A stretch of 8,509 bases of DNA from an uncultured Alistipes sp. (GCA_900770585.1 CAAGKW010000034.1:1-8509); one strand, 5' to 3'. Positions 1-6,317 are shown, counted from the first letter of the stretch. Notes: a model not told the origin generated them from the letters alone. Program-made: numbers and translations.

Positions 1-20
1 GACGTGTGCTCTTCCGATCT
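1..20. other. Illumina adapter remnant at contig end (not genomic)
   Basis: The first 20 bases, GACGTGTGCTCTTCCGATCT, are identical to the 3' end of the Illumina TruSeq read-2/index adapter. The reading frame of the following gene runs through it only by chance: GTG at 6-8 would give a false start beginning M-L-F-R-S. Genomic sequence should be taken to start at about position 21. Confidence 0.96.
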
Positions 21-1109
21 GCGTCGAACGATCAGCCCGCTGACAACTCGGGTCTGGTGATGACCGTTGACAACACTATCATTCAGGTGAATAAGGGTCG
101 CGCAACGTTCACCATCAAGTATAATGGCAAGGTTGTCGAGAGCAACTACAAAATCCGTGTAAATGGCACAGAGACCACTCTGCCGAAGACCGATGTTACC
201 ATTGATGGCAAAACGTACAAGCAGCCCTACTTCGAGAGCAAAACAACGGGTACGTTCAGTTTCAGCGCAACCTACAACATCTCCGAGAGCACCAAGGAGG
301 CTATCACTGTTCAGGTGAATAACGACGCAATTCCCGATCGTGCTGAGGACCCCAATGAGGCAAGCACCTCGTTCAAGCGTCGCGCATTGGTAATGCAGTA
401 CACGGGTACGTCTTGTGGCTACTGCCCCTATATGATTCGCCCGTTGGAGACTTTGGCGGCTGACGCGGACTACAAAAATAAGTTCTCTTGGATAGCTATT
501 CACACATTTACTTCTGATGATCTTGCCAAACCGAGCAACTCGGCTGACTACGAAAAATTGCGAGTTCAGGGCTATCCTACTGTTCTTGTTGATTATAGCC
601 AAGTTAGTTTCGCTCATAATGATGCCGTAAACCTCGGTGTATTGAAGAAGGCAATCGACAACTCGGTTGCAAATGCAGCTTCGGCAGGTATCTCGGCTGC
701 GATGACTCTCGACGAGAATAACCGCGTGGTTACAGCTCGCGTAAGCGTTAAGGCTAAGGACGCAAAGGTTTACCGCGTAAGTATGTGGCTTATCGAGGAT
801 AATATTAGACAAAAACAGAATGGCGATACTAATATCGAATATCACGACAACGCAGTTCGCTACGTTGCTCGCGGCGCTGATGGCTCGGCTGACTACAATG
901 GCTACCCGCTTAACGAGGGTAATACAATGAGTCCTGGTCAGATTTGCGACTACGTATTCTCGATCAACATCTCGGATCAGTCGATCAAGTTGGCTAACTG
1001 TCAGCTGGCACTCTTCGTTACTACGTCGACCGGCAACTCTTATACGGTTGTGAACTCGGCTGTAACCAAGGACCTCAAAACGCCTCTTAAGTTCGAGTAC
1101 AACAACTAA
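21..1109 (+). CDS. Omp28-related outer membrane/surface protein with thioredoxin-like domain, 5' truncated
   Basis: About 362 residues are visible up to the TAA stop. The start, and any lipoprotein signal, are missing because the contig begins inside the gene. Residues about 10-102 form a beta-rich Ig-like segment of the kind found in Bacteroidota surface lipoproteins. From about residue 121 a thioredoxin-like domain begins (ALVMQYTGTSCGYCPYM), with the CGYC redox motif at fragment residues 132-135. A cis-Pro-type strand, GYPTVLVD, follows near residue 186. The rest (about 220-362) is beta-rich. This order fits the Omp28 family of Bacteroidales outer-membrane proteins, whose function is poorly known. 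The CxxC suggests extracytoplasmic thiol chemistry or fold stability, which is inference. The gene ends at a strong hairpin terminator shared with the convergent operon. No upstream promoter is visible. Confidence 0.85.
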   Translation, partial: ASNDQPADNSGLVMTVDNTIIQVNKGRATFTIKYNGKVVESNYKIRVNGTETTLPKTDVTIDGKTYKQPYFESKTTGTFSFSATYNISESTKEAITVQVNNDAIPDRAEDPNEASTSFKRRALVMQYTGTSCGYCPYMIRPLETLAADADYKNKFSWIAIHTFTSDDLAKPSNSADYEKLRVQGYPTVLVDYSQVSFAHNDAVNLGVLKKAIDNSVANAASAGISAAMTLDENNRVVTARVSVKAKDAKVYRVSMWLIEDNIRQKQNGDTNIEYHDNAVRYVARGADGSADYNGYPLNEGNTMSPGQICDYVFSINISDQSIKLANCQLALFVTTSTGNSYTVVNSAVTKDLKTPLKFEYNN

Positions 1110-1136
1110 ACTCAGGGGCAAGATCCCCGAAAACAG

Positions 1137-1174
1137 AAAACGACCTTCTCCCATTGCGGGGAAGGCCGTTTTTT
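1137..1174 (+). terminator. Rho-independent terminator, probably bidirectional
   Basis: The left arm 1137-1151 pairs with 1158-1172 around the loop CATTGC (1152-1157). There is one T-G wobble (1149/1160) and one A-C mismatch (1143/1166). A T run at 1169-1174 follows on the + strand. The A run at 1137-1140 gives a shorter U run on the minus strand. It lies between the convergent stops at 1109 and 1193, so it can end both transcripts. Confidence 0.88.
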
Positions 1175-1192
1175 ATTGAGGTTATCAGAGAT

Positions 1193-1987
1193 TTAGATCC
1201 GTTCGAGAATTCGGCGCACCGCAGGGATTCGCAACACGGGCAGGAGCACCCACGACGGCAAAATGGCACAAATGGCCGCCTCGATCTTGGTCAGCAGACC
1301 GGGCAGGCACCTACGACGACCGTGGCGCATAGCCCTCAGAGCCTTGCGTGCAACCGCCTCGGCCGAGAGCATAACACCAAAACGACGTAACCAACGGCGC
1401 GCTCGGTCGCTCAGCGTATAGAACGGCGTATCGACTGCCGACGGGAAGACCGTCGTAACCGTCACACCCGCCTCGCGCAATTCGTACCAGAGCGACTGCC
1501 CGAAACTGCGCAGATAGGCCTTCGTGGCGGCATAGTGCGAAATGGTTGGGAAGGGAGTCCACGCCGTAACCGACGACATCAGCACGATGTGTCCCTCGCC
1601 TCGCGCACGCATTGCGGGAGCAAACAATCGGCAGAGCTTGGTCGGCGTGGTGCAGTGCAGGGCGATGATCGTGTCGATACGTGCCGAGTCGGTGCGCTCC
1701 AACTGATTGAAGATCAACATTCCTGCATTATTTATAAGAATATCGACCTCGATAGCGTGCCCCTCACAAAACGCAAAGATCTGCTCGGCAGCTGTCGGCT
1801 CGGCAAGATCGATCGTCAGCGACAACGCCTCGACCCCGAACTCCGCCCGAACGGCCTCGGCCACACGTCGGTTATCCTCGTCGCGATTGCTCACCACGAT
1901 GACGTTGTGCCCCTCAGCTGCCAACTGACGCACATACTGCTCGCCAATGCCCGACGAACCACCCGTAACCAACGCAAAACGTGCCAT
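1193..1987 (-). CDS. Short-chain dehydrogenase/reductase (SDR family)
   Basis: This 264-residue protein is a classical-size SDR with an N-terminal Rossmann fold. The cofactor motif TGGSSGIG is at residues 8-15, NNAG at 86-89, the catalytic Ser is S139, and YAATK supplies Y152 and K156. A proline strand follows at FPSAVDTPF (181-189). The position usually held by the catalytic-tetrad Asn appears to be His111 (IIALHCTT). The last 30 residues are hydrophobic with basic residues (IEAAICAILPSWVLLP...), which may pack on a membrane or cover the active site. The substrate cannot be told. S32-N33-R34 after the second strand hints at NADP(H), but this is weak evidence. It is the last gene of a minus-strand operon, 2 bp after the S4-domain gene, and has a GAGGA Shine-Dalgarno 6 bases before the ATG. 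Confidence 0.92.
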   Translation of the reverse strand: MARFALVTGGSSGIGEQYVRQLAAEGHNVIVVSNRDEDNRRVAEAVRAEFGVEALSLTIDLAEPTAAEQIFAFCEGHAIEVDILINNAGMLIFNQLERTDSARIDTIIALHCTTPTKLCRLFAPAMRARGEGHIVLMSSVTAWTPFPTISHYAATKAYLRSFGQSLWYELREAGVTVTTVFPSAVDTPFYTLSDRARRWLRRFGVMLSAEAVARKALRAMRHGRRRCLPGLLTKIEAAICAILPSWVLLPVLRIPAVRRILERI

Positions 1988-1989
1988 CG

Positions 1990-2379
1990 TTAATCCTCGT
2001 CGTAATAGAGATTATCCATCAGCGAATCCAACTCACGGCGCTCCTTCTTCGTGGGGCGACCCGTACCGCGATCGCGCACGATGAAGATCGTTTCGCGCGG
2101 CACGTTGAGTTTGTCCAGCTCCGATTGGGGCGTGATGTCGGTAGCATACATCGGCACATTCTTGGCGGGCTGACGGCTCGACACCAACTCCACAACGCGA
2201 TACTGATAGACCACGGGCATCTTCTTGACCGAAATGACATCGCCCACCTTCACCTCGCGCGAGGGCTTGGCGTAGGCGTCATTGACCAACACGCGATTGC
2301 TGCGTATGGCGTCGGCAGCGTCGCTACGTGTCTTGAACACACGCACCGCCCAAAGCCATTTATCGAGTCTGACCTCCAT
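1990..2379 (-). CDS. hslR: S4-domain RNA-binding protein, Hsp15 family
   Basis: The protein has 129 residues, close to the length of Escherichia coli Hsp15. It opens with the S4 RNA-binding domain, MEVRLDKWLWAVRVFKTRSD, followed by the loop VLVNDAYAKPSREVKVGD (about residues 31-48). A basic tail, GRPTKKERREL (about 107-117), matches the same segment of Hsp15. Hsp15 binds the 50S subunit carrying a nascent chain and helps recycle stalled subunits after heat shock. Here that role is inferred from the family. The C-terminus is acidic (NLYYDED). The ATG is 4 bp after the nitroreductase stop, and the TAA is 2 bp before the SDR start, so it is the middle gene of the operon. Confidence 0.93.
   Translation of the reverse strand: MEVRLDKWLWAVRVFKTRSDAADAIRSNRVLVNDAYAKPSREVKVGDVISVKKMPVVYQYRVVELVSSRQPAKNVPMYATDITPQSELDKLNVPRETIFIVRDRGTGRPTKKERRELDSLMDNLYYDED
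1994..1998 (-). promoter_or_regulatory. Shine-Dalgarno site of the SDR gene
   Basis: GAGGA on the minus strand lies 6 bases before the ATG (1987) and inside the last codons of the upstream S4-domain gene. Such a clear purine box is unusual among the genes of this window. It supports both the chosen start and translational coupling. Confidence 0.55.
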
Positions 2380-2383
2380 TGCT

Positions 2384-2914
2384 CTACTTCACCCAAATCA
2401 CTTTATCCGAGTCGTCCTTCTCCGAATGGGGAGCAACCTCCTGCGCAGGGTAACCCAGCGCGATGAAGCACAACGGACGCCACTCGGCAGGCATAGGCAG
2501 GAACTCGCGCAGATATTCCTCAGCCGACTGACCCTCGGGCTCGGCTTTGAGCTTGGGGCGGCCATTGATGTGCACCCAGCACGATCCCAGACCTGCATCG
2601 GTTACGGCCAACTGCAAAATGGTAGCCGAGATCGAGCAGTTGTCGACCCACAGATCGGTCACCGACTCGTCACCCGCAACCATAATTGCCATCGGGCAAT
2701 CCTTCATAAATGCCGCGCCATAGTCGCGCATCTGCGAGATACGCTCCATCATTTCGCGACCCTCAACGACCATATATCGTGTCGAGCGTGTATTGCGCGA
2801 CGAGGGCGCAGTGAAGGCCTCTTTGAGCAACTGCTCAACCACCTCGCGCTCAACGGGGCGATCCTCGAACTTGCGAATGCTACGACGTACGTGCAACAAC
2901 TCTTTTAATTCCAT
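2384..2914 (-). CDS. Nitroreductase family protein (FMN-dependent)
   Basis: This 176-residue protein has the size and motifs of the nitroreductase fold, normally an FMN-binding homodimer using NAD(P)H. The N-terminal phosphate-binding motif is VRRSIRKFEDRPV (residues 9-21), followed by APSSRN (36-41). The central helix DNCSISATILQLAVTDAGLG (91-110) and SCWVHI line the flavin site. The end segment FIALGYPAQEV (150-160) is typical. The C-terminus is short and acidic. The substrate is unknown: family members act on quinones, nitroaromatics, enones or flavins. It is the first gene of the minus-strand operon. Its leader is A-rich with no good Shine-Dalgarno and contains a Bacteroidota -7 element. 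Confidence 0.93.
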   Translation of the reverse strand: MELKELLHVRRSIRKFEDRPVEREVVEQLLKEAFTAPSSRNTRSTRYMVVEGREMMERISQMRDYGAAFMKDCPMAIMVAGDESVTDLWVDNCSISATILQLAVTDAGLGSCWVHINGRPKLKAEPEGQSAEEYLREFLPMPAEWRPLCFIALGYPAQEVAPHSEKDDSDKVIWVK

Positions 2915-2937
2915 AGTTTTCTTCGTTTTTTACGGTT

Positions 2938-2945
2938 TACTTTTG
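2938..2945 (+). promoter_or_regulatory. Possible promoter -7 element for the HAD-rdgB operon
   Basis: TACTTTTG fits TAnnTTTG on the + strand, with transcription expected from about 2949 and a leader of about 64 bases. The -33 position holds only a T-rich match. A second, weaker candidate for the same genes is TACCTTTA at 2978-2985. The element is an inverted copy of the minus-strand -7 element two bases away. Confidence 0.45.
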
Positions 2946-2947
2946 TG

Positions 2948-2955
2948 CAAATGTA
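2948..2955 (-). promoter_or_regulatory. Promoter -7 element for the nitroreductase-hslR-SDR operon
   Basis: On the minus strand, TACATTTG fits the Bacteroidota -7 consensus TAnnTTTG, 33 bases before the ATG at 2914. The expected start of transcription is near 2944. The only nearby TTTG (2969-2972) is 13 bp upstream instead of the usual 19 or so, so the -33 element is poor. Confidence 0.6.
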
Positions 2956-3012
2956 ATGAAAATTCCGTCAAAAACCTTACCTTTACAATCTGAATATTAA
3001 TACATACGAAAT

Positions 3013-3852
3013 ATGGAACAACAGGTAACTGCCGCAATGATCTACGATTTCGACGGCACACTCTCACCAGGCAATATGCAGGAGTACGATTTCATTCCGG
3101 CCATCGGCAAGAGCAACAAGGAGTTTTGGCACGATTGCAACGAGCTGGCTCGCGTGCAGGACGCCGATATGACCCTCACCTATATGGCTCGAATGATCCA
3201 AGAGGCACGTAGCAAGGGGCTCTCGCTCAAACGCGAGGCTTTTCAGGAGTCGGGTCGCCGCATCACGCTCTACGAGGGTGTCGAGCAGTGGTTTGCACGC
3301 ATCAATGCCTACGCTGCCGAGCGTGGTGTGAAGATGTTGCACTATATCAACTCGTCGGGTATCAAGGAGATCATCGAGGGCACTCCGATTGCGGGCGAGC
3401 TCCGCAAGATCGACGCCTGCTCGTTCCTCTACGATGTCGACGGCATAGCCTATTGGCCCGGCGTGGCGGTCAACTACACCAACAAAACGCAGTTTATCTT
3501 CAAGATCAACAAGGGCGTCGAGTCGGTTTTCGACGCTACGCTGGTCAATCAATATATCGAGGAGAACAAACGTCCCGTTCCGTTCAAACGTATGATCTAC
3601 GTGGGCGACGGTACGACCGACATTCCGTGTATGCGTCTGGTGAAGAACTTCGGAGGTCACTCAATCGCGGTCTATAACCCCAACAAGCAGGGTGCGCAGA
3701 AGGGACTCTCGTCGCTCATCCACGACAACCGCGTGAACCACGTCTGCCCGGCCGACTACTCGGCAGGCTCGGACATCGACTCCGTTGTCAAAACCATTAT
3801 CGACAAGATTGCTGTCGACTATCGACTGAGCCAGATGGAGGTTGTCAAATAA
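3013..3852 (+). CDS. HAD-superfamily phosphatase
   Basis: This 279-residue cytoplasmic protein carries all four HAD motifs. Motif I is YDFDGTLSP, with nucleophile D12 and acid D14. Motif II is probably S114 or S115 in HYINSSG. A motif III lysine is likely around K158-K164. Motif IV is YVGDGTTDIP, with D199 and D203. Residues about 20-100 form a helical cap between motifs I and II (C1 type). This is the architecture of small-molecule phosphatases such as phosphoserine phosphatase, but the substrate is not evident. It is the first gene of a + strand operon, 18 bp before rdgB, so a nucleotide-related substrate is possible but unproven. The start follows an AT-rich leader without a Shine-Dalgarno, and the only close upstream signals are the divergent promoter elements. 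Confidence 0.9.
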   Translation: MEQQVTAAMIYDFDGTLSPGNMQEYDFIPAIGKSNKEFWHDCNELARVQDADMTLTYMARMIQEARSKGLSLKREAFQESGRRITLYEGVEQWFARINAYAAERGVKMLHYINSSGIKEIIEGTPIAGELRKIDACSFLYDVDGIAYWPGVAVNYTNKTQFIFKINKGVESVFDATLVNQYIEENKRPVPFKRMIYVGDGTTDIPCMRLVKNFGGHSIAVYNPNKQGAQKGLSSLIHDNRVNHVCPADYSAGSDIDSVVKTIIDKIAVDYRLSQMEVVK

Positions 3853-3870
3853 ATTTTTTTCGCACACGCT

Positions 3871-4443
3871 ATGAAACTGATTTTTGCAACAAACAACGCT
3901 CATAAACTCGCCGAGGTACAGGCCGTACTTGGCGACGGCTACGAATTGGTAACTCCCCGCCAGATGGGCATTACGGAGGATATTCCCGAGACGGCCTCGA
4001 CACTCGAAGGCAATGCCCGCCAGAAGGCTCGCTATCTCTACGAGCGCACGGGGTTGGACTGCTTTGCCGACGACACGGGTTTGGAGGTTGACGCTCTGGA
4101 CGGCGCTCCGGGTGTTCATTCGGCACGCTACGCCACCGACGGTCACGACTTCGAGGCCAACACTCGCCTGCTGCTCCACAATATGGAGGGCAAGGAGGAT
4201 CGTCGCGCTCGATTCCGCACGGCGATAATCCTGATCGAGGGGGGCGAGGAGCACCTCTTCGAGGGTCGTGTCGAGGGCGAAATCACCTGCGAGCCAGCGG
4301 GTTGTGGTGGTTTTGGTTACGATCCTGTATTCCGTCCCGAGGGCTACGAGCAGACCTTTGCCGAGATGTCAGCCGACGAGAAAAATGCAATCTCGCACCG
4401 CGCACGTGCCGTTGCCAAGTTGGTGGAATATTTGAAACGATAA
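3871..4443 (+). CDS. rdgB: Non-canonical purine NTP pyrophosphatase (RdgB/HAM1)
   Basis: The 190-residue protein matches the HAM1/RdgB family along its whole length. It hydrolyses dITP, XTP and related deaminated purine triphosphates to the monophosphate and pyrophosphate, keeping them out of DNA and RNA. Visible motifs are [12 protein letters not shown] (residues 5-16, triphosphate binding), [12 protein letters not shown] (65-76, with metal/catalytic D67 and D68), [11 protein letters not shown] (78-88), GFGYDPVF (147-154, base recognition) and the [13 protein letters not shown] segment (165-177, SHR at 175-177). Nothing essential is missing. It sits 18 bp after the HAD gene and 3 bp before the next gene, so it is mid-operon. 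No Shine-Dalgarno is visible before the ATG. Confidence 0.97.
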   Translation: MKLIFATNNAHKLAEVQAVLGDGYELVTPRQMGITEDIPETASTLEGNARQKARYLYERTGLDCFADDTGLEVDALDGAPGVHSARYATDGHDFEANTRLLLHNMEGKEDRRARFRTAIILIEGGEEHLFEGRVEGEITCEPAGCGGFGYDPVFRPEGYEQTFAEMSADEKNAISHRARAVAKLVEYLKR

Positions 4444-4446
4444 AGG

Positions 4447-4986
4447 GTGAAACGACTACTATTGGTTTTGGTGGGACTGTTCACCGTTTGTACCGCCTCG
4501 GCGCAGCTCTATATCGTCAATGGCGAGGAGTACACGGCCGAGCAGATGCGCCGTATCGACCCCGAGCGTGTCGAGCACTCGGAGCAGGTGGCGGTGAACG
4601 ACAGCATTATGGCGCGCTACGGCGAGCGGGCAGCAGACGGCGTGATCGTCGTGACGCTCAAACACGATACCGAGCCGCAGTTTTCGGTCGATTCGCTCTC
4701 GTTCCGCGAGTGGGTCGAGCGCGAGGTGGCGTGGGGCGACGATGAGCCCGCGGCACGGGTTGTCTATCGCTATGTAGTTGGTACTGACGGACGTGCGCAA
4801 CTGACCGAGCTGATCGAATCGACCGATAATCGACTGCGCCAGCGTGTGATGCGGGCGGTCAAGCGGGCTCCGTCGTGGACGCCTGCCGAGCGTGAAGGGC
4901 GTGCGGTCGAGGTCGAGCAGGTGCTCATCATCGAACTACCCAAGGGCAAACGTATGCGTGGCAAATACTATTTGATTCAGTTGTAG
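4447..4986 (+). CDS. Exported protein with plug-like motif and TonB C-terminal domain
   Basis: This is a 179-residue protein with a GTG start 3 bp after the rdgB stop and in the same frame. The N-terminus MKRLLLVLVGLFTVCTASAQ is a signal peptide, probably cut near residue 19, or else a membrane anchor. Residues about 21-71 (LYIVNGEEYT...IDPERVEHSEQVAV...YGERAADGVIVVTLK) resemble the plug motif of Bacteroidota TonB-dependent receptors and of some BlaR1/M56-type proteins. Residues about 104-164 (VVYRYVVGTDGRAQL...APSWTPAEREGRAVEVEQVLIIEL) look like a TonB C-terminal domain, including the characteristic P-x-W-x-P-A and G-x-x-V spacing. There is no Pro-rich linker, so it is not an ordinary TonB. 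It probably works in the periplasm. Its partner is unknown, and the domain calls are by eye. Confidence 0.75.
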   Translation: MKRLLLVLVGLFTVCTASAQLYIVNGEEYTAEQMRRIDPERVEHSEQVAVNDSIMARYGERAADGVIVVTLKHDTEPQFSVDSLSFREWVEREVAWGDDEPAARVVYRYVVGTDGRAQLTELIESTDNRLRQRVMRAVKRAPSWTPAEREGRAVEVEQVLIIELPKGKRMRGKYYLIQL

Positions 4987-5031
4987 AAACGATTGTTGCA
5001 AATATTTTTTCGAAAGAAGTTGGCACTTTCC

Positions 5032-5061
5032 TTGCAGGGGGGGGGAATTTTCCTATCTTTG
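5032..5061 (+). promoter_or_regulatory. Bacteroidota promoter with G9 tract in the spacer
   Basis: A -33 TTG (5032-5034) and a -7 TATCTTTG (5054-5061) are separated by 19 bp, the consensus spacing for this phylum. Transcription is expected near 5065, about 20 bases before the ATG at 5086. Nine consecutive Gs (5037-5045) lie in the spacer. The rest of the 99-bp gap 4987-5085 shows no gene and no convincing terminator for the upstream operon. Confidence 0.8.
5037..5045 (+). repeat. Homopolymer G9 tract
   Basis: There are nine Gs in a row, the longest G or C run I noticed in the window. It lies between promoter elements, where a length change would alter their spacing. The exact number could be affected by sequencing error. 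Confidence 0.9.
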
Positions 5062-5085
5062 CAAAAACCAATAAATCAAACTACT

Positions 5086-6060
5086 ATGAAACACATTCTC
5101 ACACTCGTTTTGTTGGCAATGCAGATAGCAGTTTGCGCAGCTCAGCCCACCGCTCCGCTGACCAACCCCACCGCCGAGAGCAAAGTGCTCTATATCGTTG
5201 CGGACAGTTGCGACTTTCAAATTAGCATTCTCCACACTAAGCAAAAAGATTATTCGATGTACCAAACGCTGAATATTCCGACCGACAACGGGATTTTCGC
5301 CATTGGTTGCAAAGATTCTTTCATCGAACGCAATGGCAAAACTGAGTTAGCCATTGATAAAATATTCCCCAAAAGCGACTTGGACAAGACTCCGACGATC
5401 CGAATGAAGGATTTTGCCAAAGGCAAGTCCGCCAAACAGTTACAGCGTGCCTATGACCGTTGGCAAGAGGAGTATGACTACATCTTTGTAACCAAATGCT
5501 ACTACCCCGACAACGCCCAACAAGAGCGCAGTTTGGCAGTCGATAGCTACATCTACAAACCCTCAAAAGTCAAGTATCCGCACTACCCTGCTGATTCGCT
5601 TACGAATGCGATCGAACGCGGTGCGCGTGTCTTGATTTTCGACTCGAACAAGCCCTACGCCAGAATTAGAACTAAGGTAGCGCCAAGTGTTACTTATGCT
5701 CACGGTTTCTATGCAAATATTGCGGGATACGATCTCCGCGACCAAAATGGAGATAAGGTTCGATTGAATATCCTTACGCAAGATAATCTCACCTCGGCAG
5801 ACGAGATAACGACCTATACCATAAATCGTTCGGAGGTAACATTGGAGGGCGAGGCATTTTTCGATTTCAGCGAGATTGCCGCGACACGCAACGAGAAGGA
5901 GATTCGCGAACTATACTATAAGTTCAACAAATTCAATAGCGAGGAACAGGAGATGCACAAACGCAAGTACCGTCCGATCTATATTATCGATCGCGCCGAG
6001 ATGACCAAGGGTAAGATAACGGTGCACAAGATGATCATTGAGTTTATAGTTGTTTCATAA
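5086..6060 (+). CDS. Secreted protein of unknown function
   Basis: This is a 324-residue protein I do not recognise. The ATG at 5086 is chosen because MKHILTLVLLAMQIAVCAAQ is a good signal peptide and a consensus promoter lies just upstream. The open frame extends back to a TTG at 4993, but that would place the promoter inside the gene. The cut is likely near residues 19-20. C17 sits in a poor lipobox (IAVC), so a lipoprotein is possible but unlikely. The mature part is rich in charged and Tyr residues and has no further membrane segment. Features include three mature Cys (C42, C75, C138), a basic stretch at about 104-122 ending in QLQRAYDRWQEEYDYIF, and beta-like strands to the end. It is more AT-rich than its neighbours. 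It has its own promoter and terminator, so it is monocistronic. Confidence 0.72.
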   Translation: MKHILTLVLLAMQIAVCAAQPTAPLTNPTAESKVLYIVADSCDFQISILHTKQKDYSMYQTLNIPTDNGIFAIGCKDSFIERNGKTELAIDKIFPKSDLDKTPTIRMKDFAKGKSAKQLQRAYDRWQEEYDYIFVTKCYYPDNAQQERSLAVDSYIYKPSKVKYPHYPADSLTNAIERGARVLIFDSNKPYARIRTKVAPSVTYAHGFYANIAGYDLRDQNGDKVRLNILTQDNLTSADEITTYTINRSEVTLEGEAFFDFSEIAATRNEKEIRELYYKFNKFNSEEQEMHKRKYRPIYIIDRAEMTKGKITVHKMIIEFIVVS

Positions 6061-6106
6061 AATCTTGATGGGCAATCGCAAGTCTGACACGCCCTATATA
6101 ACTATA

Positions 6107-6140
6107 AAAAGGAGATACCTTTCAATGGGTATCTCCTTTT
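6107..6140 (+). terminator. Rho-independent terminator of the secreted-protein gene
   Basis: A perfect 13-bp stem, AAAAGGAGATACC (6107-6119) with GGTATCTCCTTTT (6128-6140), closes over an 8-base loop that may be tightened by a T-G pair. The 3' arm ends in four Ts and an AT-rich stretch. It lies 46 bases after the stop at 6060. The A-rich left arm allows activity on the minus strand too. Confidence 0.88.
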
Positions 6141-6190
6141 ATTATGCTGTACAAATTTTGTGGCGCTCATTCTTACCTAATACATATAAC

Positions 6191-6221
6191 AAAAAAGTCC
6201 GAAGACAAAGCTTCGGACTTT
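6191..6221 (-). terminator. Rho-independent terminator of tRNA-Asp
   Basis: Read on the minus strand, an 11-bp perfect stem AAAGTCCGAAG/CTTCGGACTTT (6211-6221 with 6194-6204) with a 6-base loop is followed by a run of six Ts (6196-6191). It begins 3 bases after the tRNA 3' end. Confidence 0.93.
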
Positions 6222-6224
6222 CTG

Positions 6225-6298
6225 CGGTATGGACGAGACTCGAACTCGCGACCCCCTGCGTGACAGGCAGGTATTCTAACCAACTGAACTACCACACC
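6225..6298 (-). tRNA. tRNA-Asp (anticodon GTC)
   Basis: A 74-base cloverleaf lies on the minus strand. The acceptor stem pairs GGTGTGG (from 6298) with CCATACC (6232-6226), with one G-T wobble. The anticodon stem CCTGC/GCAGG holds the loop CTGTCAC with anticodon GTC at 6264-6262. The T arm contains GTTCGAGTC, and the D arm is AGTTCAGTTGGTTAGAAT. The discriminator base is G (6225), as expected for tRNA-Asp. The 3' CCA is not encoded and must be added after transcription. The gene has its own consensus promoter and terminator. Confidence 0.97.
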
Positions 6299-6317
6299 GT
6301 TTTGCTGTTTGCGAGTG

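Noticed and set aside
1154..1390. Open frame on the + strand running out of the terminator into the SDR region
   Set aside because: It begins in the hairpin and lies antisense to a well-supported SDR gene. It has no promoter or recognisable protein features.
3064..3660. 198-codon open frame antisense to the HAD gene
   Set aside because: The + strand protein has all four HAD motifs. The antisense frame looks like a by-product of GC-rich codon bias.
4302..4745. 147-codon + strand frame overlapping rdgB and the TonB-like gene
   Set aside because: It is Arg/Gly-rich and crosses two well-supported genes in another frame, which is typical of a shadow frame.
4993..5085. Longer start (TTG at 4993) for the secreted protein, placing the G9 tract inside coding sequence
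   Set aside because: A clear signal peptide begins at ATG 5086, and the extension would cover a consensus promoter. If the longer form were real, slippage would shift the frame instead of changing promoter spacing.
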